From positions 940,001 through 1,004,000 of the forward strand of contig LSRY02000022.1 in the NCBI GenBank assembly GCA_001643675.2: a stretch of 64,000 nucleotides of DNA, in the 5' to 3' direction. Position numbers and translations under genes: made by a program. The notes below the pieces were generated by a model that was given only the letters and a program-made list of their open reading frames with translations, ran no database searches and was not told where the DNA came from. The DNA comes from Monocercomonoides exilis (Eukaryota > Preaxostyla > Oxymonadida > Polymastigidae). Numbering within the stretch: the first letter of the stretch is position 1; each line of letters opens with the position of its first letter. This document shows, piece by piece, positions 36,706 through 48,822 of the stretch.

Positions 36706-38713
36706 GGGTTATTATTTTATCTTGACCCTTTTTCTTTATTCTGACCCAAAAAAATGAAGTGAGAAAAGTTCAAAAATCTACATAATAAAAAGTTAACAAA
36801 ATCTGTATTAATTCTTCTGATAACTTTCCTTTTTCCTTCAGCTCGATTTAATGCATTATCTTTCTTTTCTTCATCAGAATCATCGTTTTTCACATGAAGA
36901 AATCTTCTTTTTATTTTTTTCTTATCATCCACAACAGTCTTCACTTCATCTTTCTCCTTTTCATCCATTTCATTTTTCCTTTCAATATTCATTTTCAAAT
37001 GATTTTCCCATTTCTCTAAAAGATTTTCGTCGGTTATCACTTTTCCATAAAAGTTGAATCTTTTTCTTCGGGATGGAAGAGGGTCAATTGAAGATTCGTG
37101 CAATTTCAAAAGAACTGGACCAGAAGAATTGTGAAGAACACCACTGCAGACAAAAGTTTTCTGAATTACAGAAGGTGATAATGCAGTGCGGATGGCTTGA
37201 GGCAGAACGTCTGAAATTGCTGCTCGTTTTGAAGAAGATGAAGAGGAAGATGGAGCCTCAAATCTGTTTGTCATTTCAGATTTGAACACAGCAAACACTC
37301 CTCTATCCAGTGGTTGACAAAGGTGTGTGCTGTGTGGCACGAATGTTAAAACGTCGACTTGCTGTTTTTGGAATTCTCGCCAGATCGATGGATCTGCGCG
37401 AGATGCATGCGAGTCAAGAAGGAGAAGAATGTGTTCGTTTTCAAGTGACATGCGTTTTCTTCTTTCGATGACAGAAAGAAGAAGAACTGTGAGAGCATCC
37501 CTTTAAAAGCACACGTTGTCCATCCAGCTGCTTTCATTTGCCCATATCTCAAGCGTTGGAGATAACAGGCTTTTCAGCTCTTCTGGCAGGTTGACGCTTG
37601 GCCGCAAAATGACAGAAGGAAAGGCATATCCATCCTCTGCAGCAGCTGTTTCGAATGTGGAATTAATCATTCTTGGTGGTTCTTTCGTAAAACCTGCTTT
37701 TGTGCCTGTAGTTTGAACAACAAGCTGTTTTGAATCTGCAGGAACGCGCGTTGAAGATTCATCGACATTTATTTTCAAAGATGGATTGAAATGGTATTTT
37801 TCATGCAGCTCATCGAGTGTTTTATACCAGGGTTTTGAAACACTTCTGCACGAAACAGCCAGTGTGTTTATGTCCAGATTTTTCGGCGTTCCAGTCTTCA
37901 GCTCCGGATGACGGTTGACAAAGCCGTAAGTTGCAGACATGGAAACTTCTGTAAATGGTGAGTCTTCATCATCGTTGTCGTTTATAATATTTTCTATCTG
38001 AAAAACAAATGATTAAAACATATAAATAAAAATGAAACAAACCAATTCTCTTGTTTTTTTCAAAGTTAAACATGTTCCAGACTTCGCCTCAACGTGAATA
38101 ACATCCAAAACTCTTTGTTCCTTTTCGCTAACAACTGCTGCAGGTCTGCCAACTTTTCTAACCAGCCTTTTTTTTCTGAGAGCTCTCACAGCATTTTTGA
38201 TACCTGTGCGGCTGAATTCCTTTGAATTAATTGCATCCGTCATGCGAACAACTCCATCAACAACGTTGTGAGCCATTCGCTCCAGCCGACTGTGATACTT
38301 CCTGCACTTACGCGAAGACATTGCGCGCTGCAGTTTTTTCTTACCTTCTTTTAATTTCATTTCTGTTGATATTTTCATTTTTTTTAATAATAATTTTAAG
38401 ATCATAATAATTTTTTATTTTTTTAATTGAAATGAAATGAAAAAAAATACAAAAAACAACATTTTTTACAAACTGAGAATTTTATTCCCCATGTAACCCT
38501 CCAATTCCACACAGAAGTTCAATGAAGGGGCTAAACCCCCCATCTCCCCACCCATGCGAAATTGGGTTTGTTTCAAAATGTATTTATTTTTATCTGTTGA
38601 ATTCATATATATACTTAAAAATCTTTAAAAATATGAAATTGTGGGAAAAGTTAATGATTAATTAAAAAAAAAGGTCAAGATGAAAAAAAAAGGTCGAGAT
38701 TAAATTATAACCC
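36706..38713. mobile_element. Pogo-like DNA transposon (2.0 kb)
   Basis: Inverted ends begin GGGTTATTATTTTATCTTGA at 36706 and GGGTTATAATTTAATCTCGA (reverse complement of the right end, to 38713), flanked by TA on both sides (36704-36705, 38714-38715). Internal GGTCAAGAT/GGTCGAGAT motifs repeat near each end, as expected for transposase binding sites. One minus-strand transposase gene fills the element. Confidence 0.85.
36717..38405 (-). pseudogene. Pogo/DDE_1-family transposase, one in-frame TAA
   Basis: Exons 38043-38405 and 36717-37997 (minus) are joined by a 45-nt intron (37998-38042, GTTTGT...TTTCAG) in phase 0. The N-terminal part is basic and helix-turn-helix-like (SRTGIKNAVRALRKKRLVRK then VGRPAA). 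The catalytic core is a DDE_1 domain: INVDESSTRVPADSK (first Asp), LLLLDSHASRADPSIW (second Asp), and PHSTHLCQPLDRGVFAVFK (third Asp), so all three acidic residues are present. A single in-frame TAA at 37503-37505 follows WMDNVCF; the frame continues immediately with RDALTVLLLSVIERRKRM. The C-terminus is lysine-rich and acidic. Length without the stop is about 547 residues, normal for the family. It is one substitution from intact, so it died recently or the stop is read through. Confidence 0.8.
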
Positions 38714-38928
38714 TACTTTATTTTTCATTCTGGCAATAATTTTGTTTACATCAAGTGGAACATTTGTTTGTTTTGTTGAATAAGAACAAAACTTTCTTTG
38801 AACATTTATTCAAAAAAACTGTTCTGTTTTAATTGTATTTTGTTTTTTGCCTTTCAAGAATCTGAATTTTCTCGAAAAATATGTATGATGGCATCGATCA
38901 ATAATTCACATTTTTGCAACTCTTTCAA

Positions 38929-40250
38929 ATGTCAGGTATACTGGCAAGCTTAAGAGGACTTGTGACCCCAGCTACAATAAATATTGCTTTAGAAGGGGAA
39001 GCTACGAGAAGAAAAATTCGCAGGCCTAGTGGTGAGAAAGAAGGAGAACCTCTGTGCTTATATGGAGGAAAAGACCCAGTGAAAGGAACAATAACTGTCA
39101 CTCCTCTTCCGGGAAAGAAAGTTGATCATGTTGGAATCACGTGCGAATTCCTTGGAGTTATCGAACTGTTTGGAGAAAAGACAATATCAAACAATTTTGT
39201 CACAGTGACAAAGGAGCTTGAACCAGCAGGCACATTACTGCAAACAAAAACATATTCATTTGATTTTTCAAATGTCAAAAAAGAATATGAGTCTTATTAC
39301 GGCATTAATGCAAATCTTCGGTTTGAAGCATTATAATTGCTTTGTCACTTTTTGAAAATTTTTTAATTTGAATATTTATTCAGATATTTAATTGTTGTAA
39401 AAATTCAGCGTTCTTTAGCTTTAAATGTTACGGAAGAAAAAGAGATTTACGTTCGAGTCATTCAAACAGAACCAGAATCAAACAAAACAATAAAAATGGC
39501 AGTTGGAGTTCCAGGATCACTTCATATTGAATTTGAATATTCACGCTCAAGGTTTCACTTATTAATTTATGATATTATAAAATTTTTTTCGGATTAATTT
39601 TATGATTTTAATTTTGATTTGCTTAAAAAATAAATTAGATATCACTTGAATGATTGCATCATTGGCAAAATCTCGTTTTCAGATTGCCGTCTGAAGGTGA
39701 AAAACATGGAAGTGGCTATTCTGAAAAAGGAGACAACATTTCAGGATGCAAGCGCATACAACGAAAGCGACAACTTGATGCGTTTTGAAGTGATGGATGG
39801 TGCTCCGGTGAAGGGAGAAATCATACCAATTCGAATGTATCTGAAGAGTCTTGATTTGACTCCGACATATCCGACCGTCAATTCATGCTTCCAGGTTTGT
39901 TGCATGTGATTGATCAATTTGGAGAGAGAGAGAGAGAGAGAGAGAGTTTAAAAATGCTTTCCAAAAGAAGATGAAGAAAAAAAGAGGATAAAGCGAGAGA
40001 TTCTAAACTTTTTTTAACTTGTTGTGGATTTTTAATGGGACTATTTTAAAATTAGGTTCTTATTTTTTTTTCCCCAAATTGCATTTATTTGTACAAATTA
40101 TTCTTCTCTCTGTGCATTTCCTGATATTTCCTGATATTTCCTGATATTTCACAGGTTCGATATTACTTGAACATTGTCATTTTCGACGAAGAAGATAGAA
40201 GATACTTCAAACAGGCAGAAATTACGCTGTGGAGGAAGGATTTAGTTTAA
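38929..40250 (+). CDS. VPS26: VPS26, retromer subunit (arrestin fold), four exons
   Basis: Exons 38929-39320, 39384-39551, 39639-39894 and 40155-40250 splice to 303 residues. Introns are 63, 87 and 260 nt, all GT-AG. VPS26 hallmarks run the full length: GKKVDHVGITCEFLGVIELF, EPAGTLLQTKTYSFDFSNV, YESYYGINANLRYLIVVKI, VGVPGSLHIEFEYSRSRYHL, IGKISF, RFEVMDGAPVKGEIIPIRMY, and VRYYLNIVIFDEEDRRYFKQ followed by AEITLWRKD. In other eukaryotes VPS26 binds VPS35 and VPS29 and works on the cytosolic face of endosomes in cargo retrieval to the Golgi or plasma membrane. The start is the ATG in SFQMSGILASLRGLVTP-like context at 38929, matching the usual short N-terminus. The protein ends at WRKDLV, a typical length. 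This is the most secure gene in the window. Confidence 0.96.
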
Positions 40251-40371
40251 CAAGCACTTTTCTTCTGCTTCTTTCTTTTTTCTCTTTTTATTTTTTTTTA
40301 TCGTTCAATGTGATTGTTATGGAGAAATATACATAGAAAATCTATTTCTTCATTGTTGAATCAAAAGCATT

Positions 40372-40373
<2 letters not shown>

Positions 40374-40429
<56 letters not shown>
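40374..40429. repeat. (TC)n microsatellite
   Basis: About 28 uninterrupted TC units just downstream of VPS26. Confidence 0.95.
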
Positions 40430-40431
<2 letters not shown>

Positions 40432-40806
40432 CTTTCCTTCTTTTATTTTAACAAGAATTTTTATTTGTTCATTATTCGTTCTCTCTCAATTTAACTGTAA
40501 AAAATCATTTCTTGCCATATCAATTAAAGCTGGTTGTATCACTATGCTATTCTTTCTTCATCATGTTTTTCTTCTTTTCTTTTCTTTCTTTTTCTTTTTT
40601 TTTAAAAAAAAAAAGAAGAAAAGAAAGAAAAAAGAAAGAGAAAAACTTCAACTTTTTTTAATCTTCACTTCTCGATTTGTTATCACCTCCACTTTTTAAT
40701 CGCTTAAGCTCAAATAGTAACTTTCTCACTATTTCTCTCTTTTTTTTCTTTCTCTCTCTTTTTTCTTTCTTTCTTTTTTTCTTTCTTTCTTTTTTTCTTT
40801 CTTACT

Positions 40807-40891
40807 TTCTCTCTTTCTCTCTTTCTCTCTTTCTCTCTTTCTCTCTTTCTCTCTTTCTCTCTTTCTCTCTTTCTCTCTTTCTCTCTTTCTC
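40807..40891. repeat. TTTCTCTC octamer tandem array
   Basis: About ten to eleven near-perfect copies of an 8-bp unit, preceded by irregular CT/T runs from 40736. It encodes nothing convincing on either strand. Confidence 0.9.
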
Positions 40892-41127
40892 TTTCTCCAG
40901 ATTGGGTTGTTGAAATAAAGATTTTGAATCTTGAATAAATTATCGTCTGCTTCTTTTATTTTGTTTGCCAATTACTTTATCAGAGAAAGATAAGTTTTGA
41001 TTCATTTGAAGAGTCTTTTGTTATTTAAATGAAAAACTCTTTGTTTTTTTTTTTTTTTTTTCATTCTAACAATGCATAATGCATTCATTGAAGTTTATAG
41101 GAAGGATTAAAGAAAAATGAATAATTT

Positions 41128-41132
<5 letters not shown>

Positions 41133-41172
<40 letters not shown>
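41133..41172. repeat. Poly-T tract, 40 bases
   Basis: An uninterrupted T run in the 3' region between the convergent VPS26 and coiled-coil genes; a shorter run lies at about 41045-41062. The rest of 40892-41377 shows no gene. Confidence 0.95.
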
Positions 41173-41377
41173 CGTTTTTCATTTATCATCATTCAACAGA
41201 ATTTCCTTGAAAACTTCAGTTTTGTGCGATCTTTTCATAAACAATGAACAAAAAAATCAAATAAAAAATAAAAGAAAAAAGGTTAAATTTAAACCATTCT
41301 TCAAAAACACAATATAAAAAAGACAAGATTAATGCCAAATTTAACAAGAACGATTTTTCTCTTCCATTTCAAATCAT

Positions 41378-44300
41378 TCATCTTGCCGTTCTTGCTGAAG
41401 CAGCTGCCATCAAGTTCTTAAGCGTTCTTCTGTCGATGTTATTCGTCTTTTCCTTTCCTTTCTTCTTCTTCTCTTCTTCTTCTCCTTCTCCTTCTTCTCT
41501 TTCTCTTTCTTCTTCTTCTTCTTCCTTCTTGTCATTCACTTTGCTTTTCCTATCCATGGCAGAGAAAGGTCTTCTTTGAGGTTGAAGAGGAGGAGGAGAA
41601 GAAGAAGAAGAAGAATTATGATCCTTTTGCCTACTAACACGAGGCGTGAATAACAAAGCAGACAAATTCACCTTCGAATTCTGAGGAGATCCAGAAATTG
41701 AGCTATTTTTCGTGAAAATCGCATTTTTCTTTGAATTTTCTGGTTTTTTTTCAAAATTTTTCGGTTTTTTTTCAAAATTTTCTGATTTTTCTTGTTTTTT
41801 CAGAGTTGAAAGGCACATTGAAGTGGCAGGGCGAATGAGAGAATGCTGTTTTTTGGGTGTTTTTGAAGGGGAAAGAGAAGAAAGAGGAGAAAGAGGAGAA
41901 TTAAATGAAGAAGAAGAAGAAGAAGAAGAAGAAGAAGAAGAAGAAGAAGAAGAAGAAGAGAGGGAGGAAGAGGAAGAAGAGGAAGAAGAAGGAGAAAGAT
42001 GAACTCTAGAAGTTGTTGTGCGTGCTGTAGAAAGAGGAGAAGAGGAAGGAGAAGAAAGAAAAGAAGAAGAAGAAAGAGAAGAGGAGGAGGAAGAAGAAGA
42101 GGAAGAAGAAATGAAAGTTCCTCTTCTTCTTGCTGTTGTTGGAGGAGGCGTAGCAGAAGGAGGGCGTTGAATTCGAGAAGAAGACAGAGGAGAAGAAGGG
42201 GGAGAAAAAGAAGAAGAAGAATTTAAAGAGGAAAGAGAAGAAGAAGAAGAAGAAAGAGAAGAGGAAGAAGAAGAAGAAGGATTCAAAGAATTAGAATTCG
42301 AAGAAGAAGAAGAAGAAGAAGAAGAAGAAGAAGCAATAAGTTTATCAAAAGACAGCATTTCCTGTTCGTTCTGGTTGAGGGCAATTTGAATGGAAAGTGT
42401 TGGAACTTTCACTGAAGTCCTGGCAAAAGTTGGCTCATTCGGAATTCGATGAAAGTTTTCTTTGTTTATTCCTTCTCCTTTTCCTCCTCCTCTTCTTCTT
42501 CTTTCTCCTTCTCCTTCTCCTTCTCTTCTTTCTGTTTCTAATTCTTCTTCTTCTTCTTCAAAATCAATCTCTTCTTCTCCTTCTCCTCTTTCTCCTTTTT
42601 CTCCTCCTCTTCTTCTTCTTCTCTCGCTTTCTTCTGACAGCATATTTCTTCTTCTTTCAGTCGAAGAAGAAGAAGAAGGCAAAGAATTGCATAGAACAGA
42701 AGAAAAAGAAGAAGTCGAAGAAGAATTTGGAATAAGACTGATTGAAGAGGAATAAATGTTTGAAGAAGAAGGAGAAAGAGAAGAAGAAGAAGGAGAATGA
42801 GAAGGAGAAGAAAGAGAAGAGGAGGAGGAGGAGGAGGAAGAAGAAGAAGAAGAAGAAGATGATGATGATGATATTGGTGTGTATGTGGAGGAGAGGGAGG
42901 AAGAATAAGTTGGATGTGGGTCAGAGAAAGAAGGGCGACGAGAAGAAGGAGAAGAAGAAGAAGAAGAAAGAAGAGGTTTTTGTGGAATAACTTTCAATTT
43001 TCTTTCTGTCACATCTCCATTTGGTTCTCTGTCTGTTATTTTATTCGGCTCAATTTTGGTTTTTCTTCCTTTTTTCTTTTCTTTTTTGATTTCTTCTTTA
43101 TTTTCTTTATCTTCTTCATTTTCTTCTTCTTCCTCTTCTTCTTTGATTTCATCTTCTTCCTTTTTAGTTTTTATTTTCACAAGTTCTTTTATTCTTTCTC
43201 TTTCTCTCTCTCTTTCTTCTTCTTCTTCTCCCTTTCTTTCTTCTTCTCCTTTTTCTTCTTCTCTTTCTTCTTCTTCTTCTTCTTCATTTCCCCTCTTTCT
43301 CCTCTCTTCTTTCTCAATTTCTTCGATTTCTTTCTCAATTTCCTTCGAAAATTGCTTCGAATTCGGGTTCAAAACCGAACAAACGTCGGAAAACGAAGAA
43401 AGAGCGGTTGGAGAGAAGAGGGGAGAATGTATGGAAGAAGGAGAAGAAGAAGAAGAAAAGGAAGAAGAGGAAGAAGAGGAAGAGGGAGGAGGAGAAGGAG
43501 AAAGAAATGAAGAAGAAGAAGAAGATGATGATGATGATGAAGGAGAAGGTGAAGGAGAAGTTACTGGCCTTATTTGTTGTTGAATTTGATTTTGATTTTG
43601 AGAAGAAGAGGAGGAGGAGGAAGAAGAAGAAGAAGAAGAAGAAGAAGCAGAAGAAGAAGAACGAGGCAACGAAGCAAAAGAAGAAGAGGAAGGGAAGGTT
43701 GGAGAACAAGAAGGAGAAGGAGAACGGGAATTAGAGCGAGAATTCGAATTGGAAGGGGAACGAGGGGAGAAAGGAAGAGGAGAAAGAGAAGAGAGAGAGG
43801 AAAGAGGAGTCACTGGGCGGGTGCTACGAGGAGGAGGAGGGAAAAGAGAAGGAGAAGAAGAGGAGGAGGAGGAAGAAGAAGAAGAGGAAGAGGAAGAGGA
43901 AGAAGAAGAAGAAGGAAATGAAGGGGTTGTGGAAGGAGAAGGAGAAGGAGAAGGAGATATGGAAGAATTAGAAGAGGAAGAGGAAGAGGAGAAAGAAGAA
44001 GAAGAAGAAGAAGCATTAGCATTAGCAGAAGCGCTTATCAAATTCAGCAGGCTATTTGAATACGGACTTTTGTATTCTGCTCCAATCATCTTCATTCGAT
44101 TTGTGCCGTATTGAGGAACATGCGAAAAAGTGGTTGAAATTGGGGCAAGATCAAAAGCAGAGGAAAGAGAAGAAGAAGGAGAGGAGGAGAAAGATGAAGG
44201 GCTGATGGGGAGAGGAGGGGGATCGAAAAGAGAAGAAGAAGAAGAAGAAGTTGGATTATTATTATTATTATTATTTGAAGAAGAAGAAGAAGAAGAAGAA

Positions 44301-45054
44301 GTGAATTTAGAGAGAGAAAGATTTCTTTGCTGAATACGGCGTTGAAAAGAAGAGGAAGAAGAAGAAGAGGAAGGAGAAAGAGGAGGAAGAGGCTGAGGTT
44401 GCTGGAGTTGCTGGAGTTGTTGGAAGGAGGAAGAAAAAGAGGAAGAAGAGGAAGAAGGAGAAGGAGGAACGGGGGAGAGAGAGAAAGAAGAGGAGGAGGA
44501 AGAAGAGGAAGAGGAAGAGGAAGAAGAAGAAGAAGAAAGATAATCACGAGGTGATGTTATGCTTAATGCAACATCTCCATTTGGAAGGACAGTTGAAATT
44601 ATACCTGAAGAATGCAAATTCTGAGAGGAAGGGGAAGAAGAGAAGGAAGAAGAGAAGGAAGAAGAGGAAGAGGAAGAAGAAGAAGAAGGAAAAGAAGAAG
44701 AAGAAGAGGAAGAGGAAGAAGAAGGAGAAGCAGGAGGAAATGGATAGGTTAGACGAGGAGAAGCTAAGGAAGTGATAGAAGAAGTGGTTGTGAGTGAAGT
44801 TGTGGAGGAGGAGGAAGGAAAAGTGTGAGAAGGTTGGAAAGAAGGAGAAAGAAGAGGAGGAGGAGGAGGAGGAGAGGAAGAAAAAGAAGAGGAAGAAGAA
44901 AAAGAGGAGGAGGAAGAAGAAGAAGAAGAAGAAGAAGAAGAATTCGGCAATGGAAAAGGAGAAGTGGAAGACAAATAGCTGAGAGGGGAGCGAGGCGAAG
45001 AGGGAGGATAATTAAAAGCCTGAGGAGGAGGAGAAGAGGAAGTGAAAGAGGAAA

Positions 45055-45085
<31 letters not shown>

Positions 45086-46553
45086 AGAAGATGGAGTCTG
45101 AATCAATGAGCTTTGCGTAGGCGTGCGAGCCAGCAATGGAGCTAAAGTCAATCTTTTCCTTTCTTCTTCTCTTCTTTCCTTCTCTTTTTCTCCTCCTCTT
45201 TCTCCTCCTCCTCCTCCAAACTCTATCTGAAGAGGAATCACAGCATGTGGCGACCCCTTCAAAGCACTTAGCGCCGCAGCCAGCTGTCCAATCCTCAAGT
45301 TCCTTGCAGACAGCGTCTTCTCCAAATCTTGTATTCTTGTTGTTAACAAGTCATTCTTCATCTTCCATTCTTTCTCTCTCTCGCCTTCCAGCACTTTCTT
45401 CTTCCACGCCTCCAGCTCTGCCAGCCTCCTCAGCAGCTCCTCTTTCTCCTTCTCCAGCTGCTCCACCCTTCTTCTCAAGTCCCCGTTCTCCTGCCTCAGC
45501 GCCTCGTTCTCCTGCTTCAGCGCCTCGTTCTCCTTTGCCAGCTCTTCTTTCTCTCTCAGCAGCGCCGCCATCGCCTCTGCATGCTCCCTTCTCATCCTCT
45601 CCAACTCCTTCTGATGCTTCTGCTCAATCGTCCCCAGCCTCCTCTTCAGTTCCTCGTTCTCCCCTTTCACTTTGCTCAGCTCGTCCACCAGCGCATCCAC
45701 ACGCTCCCGCAGCGCGTTCTCCACCGCCCGCGCGCCCGCCAGCTGCTCCTGCAGCCCGCTGATCTCCGCCCGGAGCCTCTCAACCTCCTCGCTCGCTGAC
45801 AACGCATCTTTGCCCTGCAGCTGCAGAATCAGGTCGCGCCGCAGGCTGTCCAGCTCTTCCTGGTGCCGCGCCCGCAGCTCTGCGAGCAGCCTCTCGTACT
45901 CTTCTCGCAGGCGCGCGATCTCAGCCTCGTGAAGCCGGTCTAATGCTTCTTTCTGCTCTTTTAATGCCTTTTCACGATCTCCCAATAATTCTATTATTTT
46001 CAGTTCATATCGACCCTTTAGCCATTTAAATAATTCTAGGTCATCTCCAATACAATTAATAAGAGATTCTTTGTTTAGTTTTGCAAGCTCCCCTCTGAGA
46101 TTAGCTCTATCATCCATTGTTTTTTCAGAAACTTTCCAAAGTCCTTCTCGCAGAACTCTTCTCAGCTGGTTAATTGCTTCTCCATAAAACTTTCTTGTCT
46201 GCTCCATAATGTAGTGAGCATGCCTGTAATTTTCTAATATTTGGAGCCATGGATCTCGAGCTCTTTTGAAGTAATTCTGAGAAAACTCGTCCCACTGTTT
46301 ATATAGAAGAGCAGCAGCACCGTCAAACTTTTCTAAAATTGCGTTTCCTGCAGCAGTTATGTCAGTTTTTCTATCTAAAACTGTTGTTCTGAGTTTTTTC
46401 TCAATGATAATAAGTCAAATTGAAAAATTTATTAAAATTTGAAAACCTAAAATTGAATCAATTTTGAAATTGTTTGAAATTGCACACATTGAACTCTGAT
46501 CCTAGGCTTTTCTCAAATGATCCTATTGGATCTTGAGAATTAAATGAACTCAT
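41378..46553 (-). CDS. Giant coiled-coil / poly-serine protein, two exons
   Basis: Exons 46488-46553 and 41378-46399 (minus), with an 88-nt intron 46400-46487 (GTGTGC...TTGAG), give 1,695 residues starting MSSFNSQDPIGSFEKSLGSE. Joining is in phase 0 (GSEFN|KKLRTTVLDRK). Residues about 25-150 form a helical domain I do not recognise (KFDGAAALLYKQWDEFSQNY and onward). Residues about 150-390 are a long, near-perfect heptad coiled coil (RLREEYERLLAELRARHQEE, then ENEALKQENEALRQENGDL). The remaining ~1,300 residues are mostly serine runs with Pro, broken by acidic Glu/Lys blocks (around 43.1-43.3 kb). No stop occurs in this highly repetitive frame, so it is under selection or very young. A cytoskeletal or scaffolding role is a guess. 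The coding strand is strikingly TCT/TCC repetitive in the Ser part, while the coiled-coil part is G/C-rich. Confidence 0.8.
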
Positions 46554-47139
46554 GAAATTCACAGAAAATGTTTTTAACCAAAATATATAAAATTAAGGTT
46601 CAAAAAATTTAGATTTTTTTGTTTTTGTTATTGTGTTTCCACCGTCCAAATAAAAAAAAAGAATGAAAGAATGAAAGAATGAAAGAAAAGGGAAAAATAA
46701 ATATTAATTTTTGTTGACGCGAAAATTAGCATCTTTTTCAAAATACAGTTGAGATAGGATATAATCACATCGAATATTATCAACATCGTGTATTGTCACA
46801 TTTTTGGTATATGATAACTTATCGTAGTCTAAGCCTGGGTGACGGATCGAAAAATCGATGGTTACGTCAGTCAGCAGAATTTTTTCACGTCAGAATTTTT
46901 TTTTTTAAATCTTTATTTTAAAAGGCTTTTTAACATAGATATTTTTTCATAAAATTTATTCAGCTATTTTCAACTTTGACAAATGACTTTGTTATTGGTT
47001 CAGTTTCTAAAATATGAACCATTATTCTTGTTATATTTATACTGAGAAATATTTTTTTCTTTTTAATCATAAGCTTTCATTAAAGGAATATTGTTTGGTT
47101 TGCATTATTAAAGATTTGCCTATTGATATGTTTATTCTT

Positions 47140-47290
47140 TCAGGATAGGAGATGGAAATAAATGAAAATGAATGAAAGCGGGATATCTTGTTATGCAGGC
47201 TGACCATGGAATTGGGAGTGAATTTATATGGAACGTGAACGTGATGAATGGATTTGGAAGTCAAATTGAAGAATCAACTGGATGAACACT
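47140..47290 (+). pseudogene. Fragment paralogous to 18890-18975 (small-GTPase-like)
   Basis: ATGAAAATGAATGAAAGCGG, then GATATCT and GTTRTGCAGG, are shared with the minus strand at 18.9 kb over roughly 55 bp, then similarity decays (TTGGGAG, GAATT, ATATGGAA). Both copies follow a TTTCAG acceptor-like sequence. One frame reads RDILLCRLTMELGVNLYG, parallel to RDISLCRVAIELGERIH in the other copy. Confidence 0.45.
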
Positions 47291-48822
47291 AAAAAGGATA
47301 GGATAAAGAATTGAAGTTGAGAAAATAGTTGCAAATGGAATAAAATGTTGAAATTGATTTCAAAATAGGTACATTTTAGGTTTAAAGTTTTTTTGCAGTA
47401 ATTATTATTATAATGATTTATTAATACTGCTGAAAGAATCAGGTATTAGATGGCTTTGAAGAAGAAGAAAATCGGGGAAGGAAAATAAGACAGACAGATG
47501 AAATTCAAGATATATCGAAGATGCCTGACATTTGGTTTTGACAAAGAATTATTTTTGAGGAAAGATGATTTTTTGTGAAACAAGGGGAAGTGAAAAATTG
47601 AAAGAAATGGAATGAAAAAGAGATCGCTCAATATTACACTTTTTTGTTGAAGAGGAGGGATGGTTGAGCAGAAAGTTAAAAGGATTGAAAGGTTTCTTTT
47701 CGGAAGAAGAAGACAAAATCCAGAAAAAGAGAATTTCAATGAATTTCTCCGTTGGCATTAATCGGATCTCATCTTCTCAATTTTCAACAATTAATCAACC
47801 CGATCTGTCCATTCACCATTATCATCTTCTTCTTCTTCTTCAAATATATCAACAACATTTCACACAGCATCTCCTTCTTTATCTTCATTCACTTCATCTG
47901 ATGAATTTCTTCACATTCTGCATCTGCATCAGAGATTAAGAGAGAAATGAAGAAAAGAGGAACAAGTGAAGACAAAGTAGATGAAAAAAAAGGAAAGAAG
48001 ATCCTTCTGTAATGATTTTTCGTTAATGATGGAAATAAAACGACTGAAGAAATTATAAGATGAAAGAGAAGAAATTGAAAAATTGAAGAGAAAGAAAGAA
48101 AAATTTGATGAGAATAGAGAAGAACAATGAAGAAAAGCAAAGAAATTAGGAATTGAAATTTTGTTAGAGAAATGATCAAACGAAAAATAGAGAAATATAA
48201 AAAAGAAAAATTAAACAGAAAGGAAAGAAAGATTTTGAGAAAAATCAATAACCAAAACACTTTTTTTGTTGATTTTTTTCATTTCTTCCAAAACATTTCT
48301 TGTCTGTTTAATATTATCTTTTTTTGGAGATGAGAGTTATTGATATTTTGAATGTTTATCTTCAGGTTAAAGATAAAATTCAAACGTTTATTTTCTCTTT
48401 GAAGAAATTTCATTTGAATTTCCATTTTCAAACATAAACATGGAATTGATGAAAAATGAAAAATATGAGCTATTTTTAAAGGCACAACTTGAACAATTGT
48501 TATTTTATATCGAATAATTAATACATAGAAATTTTTGAAATACTTGTGTAAATTAACAATTTTCAAATCCATCAATTATTTCTTTTTGCAAATGCGCAAT
48601 TTTCCTTGTCGCTTTATTCAGATTGATTGTCAGTTCTTTCATTTCATAATTACTAAATTTCGTTCCTTGCATCATCTGAAACATCTCTTACTGTCTTCGT
48701 TTGTTTTCCAAATGCAGCAATGCCCCATCCGATACTGTATACATATTTCCACACCCTTGCTCCTTCGCCCGCTTCCACATGCCTCTTTCCTCCCTAGCAG
48801 CCTCTCCATTATTAACGTGATA
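47291..48822. other. hAT interior, no confident gene
   Basis: AT-rich to purine-rich sequence with short frames only (for example 47664-47939 plus and 47889-48260 minus), none with a recognisable motif. The last 200 bases are richer in C and may be the left part of the fragment that resumes at 49808. Confidence 0.4.

Noticed and set aside
40374-40891. Possible CRISPR-like or satellite array
   Set aside because: The units are short simple repeats with no unique spacers, in a eukaryotic context.
40370-40971. Frames encoding Ser/Leu/Phe or Lys/Glu/Arg repeats
   Set aside because: They are translations of TC and TTTCTCTC microsatellites.
41712-45109. Many plus-strand Glu/Arg/Lys-rich reading frames
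   Set aside because: They are the antisense of the poly-serine coding repeats on the minus strand (TCT/TCC read as GAA/AGA).
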